From: an uncultured Marvinbryantia sp.
Lineage (GTDB): Bacteria > Bacillota > Clostridia > Lachnospirales > Lachnospiraceae
Reading direction: 5' to 3'
Assembly: GCA_934394985.1 (NCBI GenBank)
Contig: CAKRRF010000048.1
Coordinates: forward strand, 1 to 15,358
DNA length: 15,358 nucleotides
How positions within the stretch are numbered: the stretch's first letter is position 1; each line of letters begins with the position of its first letter. This document shows, piece by piece, positions 6,737-15,061 of the stretch. The translations under genes were made by a program, and so were the position numbers. The notes under the pieces are model-generated. The model did not search any database. It saw nothing but the letters and a program-made list of their open reading frames with translations, and was not told where the DNA came from.

Positions 6737-8566
6737 ATGAAACATTCAAAAAAAGGTTCCAGAGGTCCACGATTATACTTTTCCCATTTTCAAAACAGGC
6801 TTTTATGTGCGTTTTTGCTGTGCACATTGATTCCTATTTTCATCATAGGTGGAATTTCCTATGCTGTTTCTTATAACATTGCTGAAGATAAGATTCTGAA
6901 TGCATCTATTTCCGCTGATGCACAGCTGCATACACAATTTGATAACCGCTTGCAGCAAGTGGAAAATATAGCCGATACGCTTCAATATAATATGTACAAT
7001 CTGATGCAGACAGATGCACCCATGGACACTCTGGCTATGCTTTCCGAGATTCGAAGCAATCTGTCCATGTTTAAGACATCCTTTGATCTGGCCTATATCA
7101 ATATATTTCTTCCGGACGAGCATATGGCATCCAGCGAAAGCTTATACTTTTTTCCTGTGTCCAGGCTTTCTGACTTTCAGATTTCAAAAGAAGCTCTGGA
7201 AAATCCGGGAACATCCTCTGTCTGGTTTTATCAGGATCTGCTGTCTGTTCCGTTTCTTTTGAATAACAGCTACCATATGACGAATTCGGTTTCCTGTTGC
7301 AGAGTTTTAAAACATCCGGGTACAGACAGCATAAAGTATGCTTATATAATTCATCTGGACGCATCTGAATTTTCCTCCATTCTACAGGAAAGTTTCCAGG
7401 ATAATCAGATCACCAGCTATATCCTTACAGACAACGGAAAAATCGTTGCCAGTAACAATCCTTCTTTGCTTTCCGCCTCTCTTGACGGAGAAAAACGGGA
7501 TTTCTTATACCACAAGGGAGATTCTCTAAAAAAGAGATCTCACACTAATTATCACACTACTACTTTACAAAACGGCTGGCTACAGGTGACAGAGATACCG
7601 GATTCTTATATCATGCAAAACACGCGTATACTGATCAAAAGTATCCTCCTGACAATCCTGATCTCTCTTCCGCTGACGATTCTGGTTGTGGTTCTGATCT
7701 CGAAGAATCTTACCAGACGAATCAAGACCCTATCCAGGGCTATGGAGACACTACAATTAGATGCATCCGACACCAACATGAAGGCACTGGTACCACAGGA
7801 TCGCGCACCTGAAACCTTCGATGAGATTGATAAACTGGGGGTAACCTTTGAAAACATGCAGCATTCCCTGAATGACAATCTCCAGTCTATTCTGGAACTG
7901 TCACTGACGGAAGAACGGTTAAAATACCAGCTTCTCCAATCCCAGATCAATCCACATTTTCTTTATAATATTCTGGGATCCATCCAGACCTGTCAGTCCC
8001 TTGGAAAGCTGGATATTGCCAATCAGATGCTGACGAATCTTACACGTTTTTACCGCATGACACTCAGAAAGTCGAAAGACCTGATCTCCATCCGGGACGA
8101 ACTGACCATCGCACAGCTTTATCTGGAAATGGAAAAGTTATGCCATAATGATAATCTTACCTGGAAGATCAATATGGAAGACGGCATTGATAACTTCCTG
8201 ATCTGCAAATTCACACTGCAGCCATTTCTGGAAAACAGTATTTTGCATGGTCTCTCTCAGAAAACGCCGGAGGTTCATATCTCCATCGATCTTTCCTACG
8301 GAGACGATACGGTTATTATTGTGATCACGGATAACGGAATCGGAATGGCAAAAGAACAGCTTGGGGAATTGCAAAAGACACTGGATGAAAAAATCGTCAA
8401 TTATGAGAAACACTTTGGCATTGGAAATGTAAACAAACGAATCTCCAATCCTTATTTTGGAAATGGTAGGATATCTGTAGAAAGTTGTCTGTATGAAGGC
8501 ACTTCCATTACCATTGAATTTGATCAGATGGAGGAATATGATGAAGAATGTAATGATTGTAGATGA
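6737..8566 (+). CDS. YesM-type sensor histidine kinase
   Basis: This is a 609-residue membrane sensor kinase. Transmembrane helix 1 is at about residues 22-44 and helix 2 at about 298-321. The roughly 250-residue extracellular region between them is the likely ligand sensor, probably of the Cache type. A HAMP-like linker (about 322-375) and coiled coil lead to the His_kinase domain. The phosphoacceptor is H407 in QINPHFLYN. The N-box is QPFLENSILHG (495-505). The ATP lid motifs are DNGIGM (532-537) and GIGN (561-564). All expected catalytic features are present. The partner regulator starts inside the last 26 bp of this gene. Kinases of this family control neighbouring CUT1 sugar importers, which fits the divergent transport operon. 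Ligand, and whether it is sensed directly or via a binding protein, is unknown. Confidence 0.93.
   Translation: MKHSKKGSRGPRLYFSHFQNRLLCAFLLCTLIPIFIIGGISYAVSYNIAEDKILNASISADAQLHTQFDNRLQQVENIADTLQYNMYNLMQTDAPMDTLAMLSEIRSNLSMFKTSFDLAYINIFLPDEHMASSESLYFFPVSRLSDFQISKEALENPGTSSVWFYQDLLSVPFLLNNSYHMTNSVSCCRVLKHPGTDSIKYAYIIHLDASEFSSILQESFQDNQITSYILTDNGKIVASNNPSLLSASLDGEKRDFLYHKGDSLKKRSHTNYHTTTLQNGWLQVTEIPDSYIMQNTRILIKSILLTILISLPLTILVVVLISKNLTRRIKTLSRAMETLQLDASDTNMKALVPQDRAPETFDEIDKLGVTFENMQHSLNDNLQSILELSLTEERLKYQLLQSQINPHFLYNILGSIQTCQSLGKLDIANQMLTNLTRFYRMTLRKSKDLISIRDELTIAQLYLEMEKLCHNDNLTWKINMEDGIDNFLICKFTLQPFLENSILHGLSQKTPEVHISIDLSYGDDTVIIVITDNGIGMAKEQLGELQKTLDEKIVNYEKHFGIGNVNKRISNPYFGNGRISVESCLYEGTSITIEFDQMEEYDEECNDCR
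8530..8534 (+). promoter_or_regulatory. Ribosome site fixing regulator start
   Basis: GGAGG inside the kinase gene lies 6 nt before ATG 8541 and 3 nt before the adjacent ATG 8538. The usual spacing favours 8541 (MKNVMIVDD). A longer form from 8493 would add 16 non-conserved residues before the receiver domain and is unlikely. Confidence 0.7.
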
Positions 8567-10145
8567 CAACTCCCTCACCGCAGAAGGCATCGAAAAAAAT
8601 ATTGACTGGAGTGCTCTGGATGCCACTGTGATTGCCGTAGAATATAACAGTCTTTCCGCTCTGGACATCCTGAAAGACACCCATGTGGATCTGATCATCT
8701 CGGATATTGAGATGCCGGATCTGGATGGGATCTCCATGAGTCAGAAAGCTCTGGAGATCCAGCCTTTCATAAAAGTTATTCTTGTAAGTGCCTATGACAA
8801 GTTTGAATATGCCAAACGGGCGATCCGCCTTGGTGTATACGACTATATCGAGAAACCCTTGGATTATCATTATCTTACGGAAAAAATCAAAAATGCTTTT
8901 ACGGATATCGACCGTACACAAAAAAATACGGAGTTGGTAAAGGCAAGCCGGCCTGTTATGACAGAAAAATTCTTTCATGATCTGCTCCATTATCCCGGTG
9001 AGGATCCGGCCACTCATCTGAGCCAGTATCTGAAATATCTGGATCTAAAATCAGACTATGACTATTTTCACGTTCTGATTCTGGAGACAGAACCCGACCC
9101 ATCCAAATCCGAATTGGATTTTACGCAATACCAGATCCAGCTTCTGAATATCCTGGATCTGGTAAAAGAAGAAATGAAGATTTTTGACCATGTTTTTTAT
9201 TTAAAAGAATTCAGCGGGATCGTCTGCATCATCGGCCAGAACACAAAACATCCCCAGCATTTTCTTCAATCCATGCACAAAGTAGCCTCCACTATTGTCG
9301 AGTCCTGCAAAAGCAATGTACTTTCTCTGAATATCGGAATCGGAAGTCTTGCTGACAGCATCTGGAAGCTCCCGGTGTCCTTTGCCAGTGCTTCCCACTC
9401 GCTGAAATACCGCTTTTTCTTCCCACACAAAAATATTTTCGATGCAAGAGAAGCACTCGGTAAAGAATTCAGTCTTCTATCCTTTTCGGAGAATACCGAC
9501 GAGGAGCTGATACGTCTTATCTGTTCCAAAGATATGACTGCTATCGAAGAATGGCTTACCTGCTATTTTCAGAATCTGTTAGGACAGGTTCAGGACAAAA
9601 ATCTGGTTTTCATCCGAATCTACTCCCTTTTGGGACGAATTCTGAAATTCTTATATGAGATGAACCTGGATACCGGAGATTTGGAGAGGGAAATCATCCA
9701 GGTCTATACCCGGTTTGATTCCTTCCGCACCTACGAACAGTTTGTAAAATGGCTGACGCAGTTATGTGCCTCCGTATGCGAAAAGATGGATTCGTCCTTA
9801 CAGAACTATCACAATCAGATATATACCATGGCTCTTGGATATATCCGGGAAAACTTTGAAACCAACACCCTGTGCCTGAATGATATCGCACGACATGCCA
9901 ACATCAGCCCTGCATACCTGAGTTCTCTGTTCAAAAAGGTATCCGGACAAAGCATCAGTGATACCATCACTGCGCTTCGCATCGAAAGTGCCTGTCATTA
10001 TCTGGAATCCACCAGTCTTTCGTTAAAAGAGATCAGCACAAAGTGTGGTTATACGAATCAATATTATTTCAGCAACAGTTTTAAGAAGAAACTGGGGATG
10101 TCCCCTTCTGCTTATCGGGAAGCGAGAGGCACGCAGGGGCAGTGA
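8541..10145 (+). CDS. YesN-type response regulator with AraC DNA-binding domain
   Basis: This is a 534-residue cytoplasmic transcription factor. The receiver domain spans about 1-120. Acidic pocket residues are D8/D9, the phosphoacceptor is D55 (SDIEMPD), and the conserved switch residues are S83 and K105 (EKP). A long middle region (about 125-425) has no motif I recognise; it is typical of large YesN-like regulators. The C-terminal AraC/XylS domain starts near 427. It has a first helix-turn-helix LNDIARHANISPAYLSSLFKK (446-466) and a second around CGYTNQYYFSNSFKKKLG, ending in MSPSAYR. The gene overlaps the kinase gene by 26 bp and is followed by a strong terminator, so the pair forms a two-gene operon. 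It most likely activates the divergent transport operon, and possibly its own. Confidence 0.93.
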   Translation: MKNVMIVDDNSLTAEGIEKNIDWSALDATVIAVEYNSLSALDILKDTHVDLIISDIEMPDLDGISMSQKALEIQPFIKVILVSAYDKFEYAKRAIRLGVYDYIEKPLDYHYLTEKIKNAFTDIDRTQKNTELVKASRPVMTEKFFHDLLHYPGEDPATHLSQYLKYLDLKSDYDYFHVLILETEPDPSKSELDFTQYQIQLLNILDLVKEEMKIFDHVFYLKEFSGIVCIIGQNTKHPQHFLQSMHKVASTIVESCKSNVLSLNIGIGSLADSIWKLPVSFASASHSLKYRFFFPHKNIFDAREALGKEFSLLSFSENTDEELIRLICSKDMTAIEEWLTCYFQNLLGQVQDKNLVFIRIYSLLGRILKFLYEMNLDTGDLEREIIQVYTRFDSFRTYEQFVKWLTQLCASVCEKMDSSLQNYHNQIYTMALGYIRENFETNTLCLNDIARHANISPAYLSSLFKKVSGQSISDTITALRIESACHYLESTSLSLKEISTKCGYTNQYYFSNSFKKKLGMSPSAYREARGTQGQ

Positions 10146-10190
10146 TTTCGTGCAGGCACGGACTTTGGCTCCTTGCTCGCGTAAAATACA

Positions 10191-10225
10191 ATAGCCGGGC
10201 AGCTCCTGCCCGGCTATATTTTCTT
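10191..10225. terminator. Terminator between convergent regulator and esterase genes
   Basis: A perfect 12-bp GC-rich stem, ATAGCCGGGCAG (10191-10202) with CTGCCCGGCTAT (10206-10217), has a 3-nt CTC loop. On the plus strand it is followed by ATTTTCTT. On the minus strand the flank is TGTATTTTA, so it probably works in both directions. Confidence 0.88.
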
Positions 10226-10238
10226 ACTTTATACAATC

Positions 10239-11276
10239 CTACCGGAAAATCATCTGCGCAAAGTCCGCAAAGCACGGTCTCCACACATTCCAGTCATGTT
10301 CGCCCGGATAGATCTTCCTGATTTCATGGACGCCTTTCTCCTGGATGATTGCATCCTCTTCCAGAAATCTGGAAAGGCGACAGTCATTATCTCCGATACA
10401 GCGGAAAAAGGTATGAAAATAATTGTTAAAGTCCGGATCGTCCATCGCCTTCAGATGGGTCTGTTCATAAGGTTTTCTTCCGACCGCATCACGGTCCGGA
10501 TTGCCTTCGATGTTATCTCTTATAAAACCTGAGAAGATGCCGACTTCGCTGAACAGGTCAGGATGGTCGCATATCGTCCGGGTTGTCTGTACAGAACCCA
10601 TGGACAAGCCTGCCATGCCTCTCTTTTCCTTACAACCGCCAAACTGATATTTTTTCTCTGCCATCGGAATAATTTCCTCCACCAGCATCCGTTCCAGCAA
10701 AACATGGTTTAATCTTTCTTCTGAACCAACCTTTTCTTTTACCATTCCATCACTCATCACAAGGGCAAAAGGTTTTATTCTTCCCATTTCGATCAGGTTA
10801 TCCAGTATGATGTTGGCTTTTCCGGTTGTTGTCCAGGAAATCTCACTCTCACCGAATCCATGCTGCAGATACAGAACCGGAAGGCCTGCGGATGGTACGC
10901 ATGGCGGAAGGTAAACGATGAATCGTTCCCAGTTATTGGAAATTTCAGACTTATAGAATTCATGGGTCAGCGTTCCATGCGGGATGTCACGAATCTCAGC
11001 CAGCTTCTTTTCATCCGGCAGTTCAATATAATTATATAAACGGCCATATCCATGTCCGATCGGCAGCTCAGGAAGCAGAACCTCCTGTCCGTCCACACAG
11101 ATCTGCACATAATTCACAGCTGTGGAAAACGGAAGTTCCAGAATCCACTTTTCTCCGTCTTTTGCAAATGAATAGGTTTTGTCATCCCACTTTAAAGAAA
11201 GCTCTTTTGCATTTTCACAGTCCAGCTGTAAAAAATTTTTTCCGTCTTTCCGGAAAAGTATGCTATTTTGTTCCAT
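10239..11276 (-). CDS. CE1-like esterase with N-terminal sandwich domain
   Basis: This is a 345-residue protein with no signal peptide. Residues 1-85 look like an immunoglobulin/CBM48-like beta-sandwich, and residues 100-345 form an alpha/beta-hydrolase of the esterase D/feruloyl esterase type. The nucleophile elbow is GLSMGS with S225. The oxyanion segment is YLQHGFGESE (136-145). The catalytic His is probably H327 in GEHDW, and the Asp probably D296 or D298 in GDND. Such enzymes remove acetyl or hydroxycinnamoyl groups from plant polysaccharide fragments; here the reaction would be intracellular. The ATG at 11276 is chosen because AAGGAGG lies 5 nt upstream; a GTG 21 nt earlier would place this ribosome site inside the gene. 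It is the last gene of the GH3-GH28-esterase run, starting 35 nt after the GH28-like stop. Exact substrate unknown. Confidence 0.85.
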   Translation of the reverse strand: MEQNSILFRKDGKNFLQLDCENAKELSLKWDDKTYSFAKDGEKWILELPFSTAVNYVQICVDGQEVLLPELPIGHGYGRLYNYIELPDEKKLAEIRDIPHGTLTHEFYKSEISNNWERFIVYLPPCVPSAGLPVLYLQHGFGESEISWTTTGKANIILDNLIEMGRIKPFALVMSDGMVKEKVGSEERLNHVLLERMLVEEIIPMAEKKYQFGGCKEKRGMAGLSMGSVQTTRTICDHPDLFSEVGIFSGFIRDNIEGNPDRDAVGRKPYEQTHLKAMDDPDFNNYFHTFFRCIGDNDCRLSRFLEEDAIIQEKGVHEIRKIYPGEHDWNVWRPCFADFAQMIFR

Positions 11277-11281
11277 AAGTG

Positions 11282-11288
11282 CCTCCTT
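11282..11288 (-). promoter_or_regulatory. Ribosome site fixing esterase start
   Basis: AAGGAGG on the minus strand is 5 nt before the ATG at 11276. It decides for that start over the GTG at 11297. Confidence 0.75.
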
Positions 11289-11311
11289 GCTCTCCACTTT
11301 TCTTTACATCA

Positions 11312-12697
11312 TCAGAATCTCATCTGTTTGCATGTTCTGACGCCATTGACATAAATATCGTTTGCCAGTTCTGTGACAAGCCGCATATCCTGCCAGGTTT
11401 CACACTTTTCTCCCATAAAGGTAATGTTATCAAAGTGAATATCATGGACACGCACTTCTTCTGTCGGTGTCTGGAATCCACGGATCGTAGAAACAGGGAT
11501 ATCTCCGTTTAATACCTGGATGTTGTCAAAATAGATATCATGGATCTCTCCTTTAGCCATCTGCTCTGTGTATCTGCAAAGCAGAACCTTAATATCAAAC
11601 AGTTTCTGTTCCGCCTGTTCTACTCTGATATTTTTATAGTGGATATCATGAACGTGGCCTCCATCTGCCTGATGGATAGAAAGTGCGGCACCGCCCATAT
11701 TTCCTTCGTACTGGCAGTGGATGATATCACAGTCTTCAAATACCAGATCATGGATCTCACTCTGGAGAGCATAACCAAGCTCTATGGCATTGCCAGGTTC
11801 TGCATTCCAGATCACGTTATTGTGAACGCGTACTTTTGTTACATCTCTTACTGTTGAAGGATCCTTGAACAGTCCCTGGGATTTGATGCAGATACTGTCA
11901 TCTGTGGAACGGACAAAGCAGTTTTTCACCTCCACATCCTGGCTGCTGGTGATATCAATTCCATCTCCTGTTACGATTCTTGACATGATGTTCATATCAT
12001 CAATGACAACATGATCACAGGCTGCCGGAACTACATGCCAGGATGGTCCGTCTACTGCAGTAAATCCTTTTAAAAGAACGTTCTTACACCATTTGATATA
12101 AATAAAGAAACGATGTGCATTGCTGTCCGGCAGATGCCAGCAGGCTCCGTTGACAATTCCATTTCCCACGATGGAAATATTTTCGCTGTGTTCTGCATAA
12201 ATACATCCGGAAACAACAGCACCTTCCTCGATATAAACCGTATCATTTGATTTCAGGGTAAGAACTCCTACATTATATGCCTTACCTTTTTCAAAACAAA
12301 TAGTGGTATTTTCCGGTTTTTCGATTCTGCGAGAACAGAATACAAACAGAGCATCATGAAGACCCCCGTCTGTCTCTACTGTGAATTTTCTCGGTTCATC
12401 CAGATGAATATGAACTGTCTCTCCTTTTACGGAAGGTTCTATTCCGAAACTGGTGGGCCGGATGGCCAGTTCTTTAAAAGGTGTATGGATAGAAATTTCC
12501 AGATCATATGCCTCATTGTCTACTACTACCACATAATCGAATGAGTCTGTATGGTATACCACACGCTCTGTTCCGTTGCAGATCACACTGTATTTTGTTG
12601 ATTTTTCCAGTTCATCTACAGAATTTAAAACAAATCTCGGTTCCTCAATCGGATCCGGGTTGGGATAATAAATCAAATCCTTTTCAAAGTCTTTCAT
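11312..12697 (-). CDS. GH28-like right-handed beta-helix glycosidase
   Basis: This is a 461-residue protein without a signal peptide. Residues 1-115 form an N-terminal beta-rich domain. From about 130 the repeating pattern of N, I/V and D residues (for example DIHYKNIRVE, DIYFDNIQVL, DIHFDNITFM) marks a parallel beta-helix as in polygalacturonases (clan GH-N). Acidic motifs TGDGID (243-248; D245, D248) and STDDSICIKS (264-273; D266, D267) match the three-carboxylate site of GH28. However, the usual GHG motif is replaced by GNA in GNAIELG (302-308), so the histidine is absent. It may be a distant GH28 branch or a GH49-like enzyme; the substrate cannot be named. The gene lies between GH3 (23 nt upstream) and the esterase (35 nt downstream), so it probably acts on the same imported oligosaccharide. 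Confidence 0.8.
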   Translation of the reverse strand: MKDFEKDLIYYPNPDPIEEPRFVLNSVDELEKSTKYSVICNGTERVVYHTDSFDYVVVVDNEAYDLEISIHTPFKELAIRPTSFGIEPSVKGETVHIHLDEPRKFTVETDGGLHDALFVFCSRRIEKPENTTICFEKGKAYNVGVLTLKSNDTVYIEEGAVVSGCIYAEHSENISIVGNGIVNGACWHLPDSNAHRFFIYIKWCKNVLLKGFTAVDGPSWHVVPAACDHVVIDDMNIMSRIVTGDGIDITSSQDVEVKNCFVRSTDDSICIKSQGLFKDPSTVRDVTKVRVHNNVIWNAEPGNAIELGYALQSEIHDLVFEDCDIIHCQYEGNMGGAALSIHQADGGHVHDIHYKNIRVEQAEQKLFDIKVLLCRYTEQMAKGEIHDIYFDNIQVLNGDIPVSTIRGFQTPTEEVRVHDIHFDNITFMGEKCETWQDMRLVTELANDIYVNGVRTCKQMRF

Positions 12698-12720
12698 TGG
12701 TCTCTTCCTTCTCCTTATAC

Positions 12721-14874
12721 TTAAATATATATCTCACTGCTTCCCCATTCATGGTCACTGCTGTTTCCTACACTGATTCGAAGCTTCATTCCGCTGCTGA
12801 CGATTTCCATATTTTTATCATAATAAGAAAATTCTTCGAAATCAATAGAAAAATCTACATTTTTCTTTTCTCCCGGGTTCAGAAAGACTTTCTGAAAACG
12901 GACAAGTTCTTTCTGCGGACGCACCACAGATGCATGCAATGTTTCATAGTAGCACTGAACGACCTCTGCCCCCGCAACATTACCTGTGTTACTTACCTTA
13001 CAATGTACATGCACTTTTTTATCCTGTCCCATCCGGACTTCAACATCCGAAATATCAAACTCTGTATAGGATAATCCATAACCAAAGGGATACAATGGTG
13101 TGTTGGGAATATCCATATATCTGCTGGTGAAACGGTTCTCCAGGTTATCCGCAGTAAGCACATGTCCGGTTTTTATATCCCAGTAACTTATCGGCACCTG
13201 TCCCACACACCAGGGAATACTTACAGCCAGTTTTCCCGAAGGATTGGTTATACCATATACAAGATCTGTGATCGCTTCCGCTCCCATGGTTCCCGGTCTC
13301 CATGCCATGATGACGGCTTTGGATCTTTCTGAGATTCTCCGCAGATCCAACGGTCTTCCTGAGATTATCACTGTCACGATATTATCCGTGCGTTTTGCTA
13401 TTTTTTCAAAAAGCATCTGCTGCTCTTCCGGTAAAGTCAGAAATGCTCTGCTGGCAGCCTCTCCGGACTGAGATTCATGTTCCCCAAGTACACATACAAC
13501 TGTATCTTCCCGGGTTATCGTTTCCAGCCACTGCTCGTCCATTTCTTCATCCAAAGCATCCTGTTCCACCTGCCAGATCTTGCATTCTTCCTCAGAAAGC
13601 ATTCTACAGCCCGGAATGCATTCCGCATTCATCTTCTTATCTTGAAGAATAGCTTCGATGGTCTCGACAGGCTCGTGCTCACCAAAGATTGCCCAACGGC
13701 TCAGAAATTCCTTTGATGTCACATAAGGTCCTGCCCAGATGACTTTCTGTTTCTGGCACAAGGGCAGTATTTTTTCATTTTTCAAAAGGACGCAGCTTTC
13801 GCTGGCCATCTGATATGCTTTCGTCCGGTTATACAGCGTAAGTTTTCCACTTTTCCCAAGACCTGCAAAGGGATTTTCAAAAAGTCCCAGCTGATTCTTC
13901 ATCATCAGCACCCGGAATGCGCTTTCGTCGATAAAAGCTTCCGGAATCTGTCCATTCTTCACCAGTTCTTCCAGCCGGAACATATAAGCAGGACTCATCA
14001 TATCGATATCCACTCCGGCTTCTATAGCCTGAACCGCCGCTTCATCCATATCGGCTGCCACACCCTGTTCTTCCAGCTGCCCGATGGAACCCCAGTCTGA
14101 GATCACCGTACCATCAAATCCTTCTTTGTCCCGCAGAAGGTCTCTGAGAAGTTCCTTATTCCCACTGATCGGTTTTCGGTCTATGGCATTAAAAGCGGTC
14201 ATGACCATGGCTGGCTTTGCCTTCAGGGCCATGCGGAAAGGTTTTACATACTGTTCCAGGAATGTCCTTTGGGATATTTCAACATCGTTATATTCCCGGC
14301 CTGCATTCACTGCTCCGTACCCTGCAAAATGTTTCAGACATGCTGCGATTCCTTCATCACTTTTCTGCTGATAGCCATCTACCATGGCCTCGCCCATGAC
14401 TCCGTTCACATATGGGTCTTCACCAAAAGACTCCAGCATCCTGCCCCACCGGGGATCCCTTGAAACATCGATCATCGGAGAAAAGGTTGCCTTAAGTCCT
14501 TCGGAAGATGCCTCTGAGGCAGCTATCGATGCTGCCTCAGACACCAGTTCCGGGTGAAAGGAGCATGCCTGCCCCAGTGGAATCGGGAAAATCGTCCGGC
14601 ATCCATGGATCACATCTGCCATAAAGAGTAGAGGGATATGATGGGGATGCTGTTCCATATATTTGCTCTGAATATCACATATTTTTTCTTTACCGATCAC
14701 TCCCAGTACGGAGCCTGCATACTGAATGACCCATTCCGGCGGTAATTGTTCGCCGACAACTCCGGTAAGCACTGCCTCTTTGTCAAAATATACACCGGTA
14801 AGCTGTACCATCTGTCCTATTTTTTCCTGCAAAGACATTTCTGACAGCAATTGCTGCAATTTATGTATTTCCAT
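12721..14874 (-). CDS. GH3 beta-glycosidase (BglX-like), cytoplasmic
   Basis: This is a 717-residue exo-acting beta-glycosidase. The N-terminal TIM-barrel domain contains FMADVIHG (D87), DPRWGRMLESFGED (140-153), KHF (181-183) and the nucleophile D260 in VISDWGS. The second alpha/beta domain carries GEHESQSGEAASR (464-476), where E472 is a plausible acid/base. A fibronectin III-like domain covers about 607-717, preceded by PFGYGLSYTEF. Length and order are those of BglX-type enzymes, but no signal peptide is present, so it works inside the cell on imported oligosaccharides. Possible substrates include beta-glucosides and beta-xylosides; sequence alone does not decide. ATG 14874 has AAGGAG 6 nt upstream. 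It follows the Gfo/Idh/MocA gene after 187 nt of repeat-rich DNA and leads the GH28-like and esterase genes. Confidence 0.92.
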   Translation of the reverse strand: MEIHKLQQLLSEMSLQEKIGQMVQLTGVYFDKEAVLTGVVGEQLPPEWVIQYAGSVLGVIGKEKICDIQSKYMEQHPHHIPLLFMADVIHGCRTIFPIPLGQACSFHPELVSEAASIAASEASSEGLKATFSPMIDVSRDPRWGRMLESFGEDPYVNGVMGEAMVDGYQQKSDEGIAACLKHFAGYGAVNAGREYNDVEISQRTFLEQYVKPFRMALKAKPAMVMTAFNAIDRKPISGNKELLRDLLRDKEGFDGTVISDWGSIGQLEEQGVAADMDEAAVQAIEAGVDIDMMSPAYMFRLEELVKNGQIPEAFIDESAFRVLMMKNQLGLFENPFAGLGKSGKLTLYNRTKAYQMASESCVLLKNEKILPLCQKQKVIWAGPYVTSKEFLSRWAIFGEHEPVETIEAILQDKKMNAECIPGCRMLSEEECKIWQVEQDALDEEMDEQWLETITREDTVVCVLGEHESQSGEAASRAFLTLPEEQQMLFEKIAKRTDNIVTVIISGRPLDLRRISERSKAVIMAWRPGTMGAEAITDLVYGITNPSGKLAVSIPWCVGQVPISYWDIKTGHVLTADNLENRFTSRYMDIPNTPLYPFGYGLSYTEFDISDVEVRMGQDKKVHVHCKVSNTGNVAGAEVVQCYYETLHASVVRPQKELVRFQKVFLNPGEKKNVDFSIDFEEFSYYDKNMEIVSSGMKLRISVGNSSDHEWGSSEIYI

Positions 14875-14899
14875 GATTACTCCTTATGTTTGATCTGTT

Positions 14900-14926
14900 G
14901 TAACTGTAAAGGTACTGAACAGTTAC
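14900..14926 (-). repeat. Dispersed palindromic repeat, copy 2
   Basis: Perfect 8-bp arms GTAACTGT (14900-14907) and ACAGTTAC (14919-14926) enclose an 11-nt spacer. The minus strand of 14900-14920 is 20/21 identical to 3266-3286. It sits about 25 nt upstream of the GH3 start, inside the mRNA leader if the GH3 genes are transcribed from upstream. Confidence 0.7.
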
Positions 14927-14948
14927 CATCTTTTTTATTTCTTTCCAC

Positions 14949-14972
14949 TACAGTGTTTCGTAAATAACTGTA
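14949..14972. repeat. Second small palindrome in the same gap
   Basis: TACAGT (14949-14954) and ACTGTA (14967-14972) flank GTTTCGTAAATA. With the TTATTCAC that follows, it shares blocks with the palindrome at 5143-5167. It may be part of the same composite intergenic element as the neighbouring repeats. Confidence 0.5.
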
Positions 14973-14997
14973 TTATTCACGCAGGATACGGATTCGA

Positions 14998-15047
14998 GTG
15001 CGCAGGTCCAAAACGCAGACGTAGCAGTCTACGTTTTGGATCTGCAC
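14998..15047 (-). repeat. Long stable hairpin after the oxidoreductase gene
   Basis: Arms 14998-15020 and 15027-15047 pair over about 21 bp, with one mismatch, two G-U pairs and a small bulge or equivalent offset, around a 6-nt loop. It begins 14 nt past the oxidoreductase stop on the minus strand. No U-tract follows in that direction, so it does not look like a normal intrinsic terminator. A processing or stability hairpin, or part of a mobile palindromic element, is more likely. An alternative shorter fold (ACGTAG/CTACGT) is possible in its centre. Confidence 0.65.
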
Positions 15048-15061
15048 GGTCAGATTACTTT

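Noticed and set aside
14998..15047. Intrinsic terminator for the oxidoreductase gene
   Set aside because: The stem is strong, but no U-tract follows it on the minus strand, so it is listed as a hairpin rather than a terminator.
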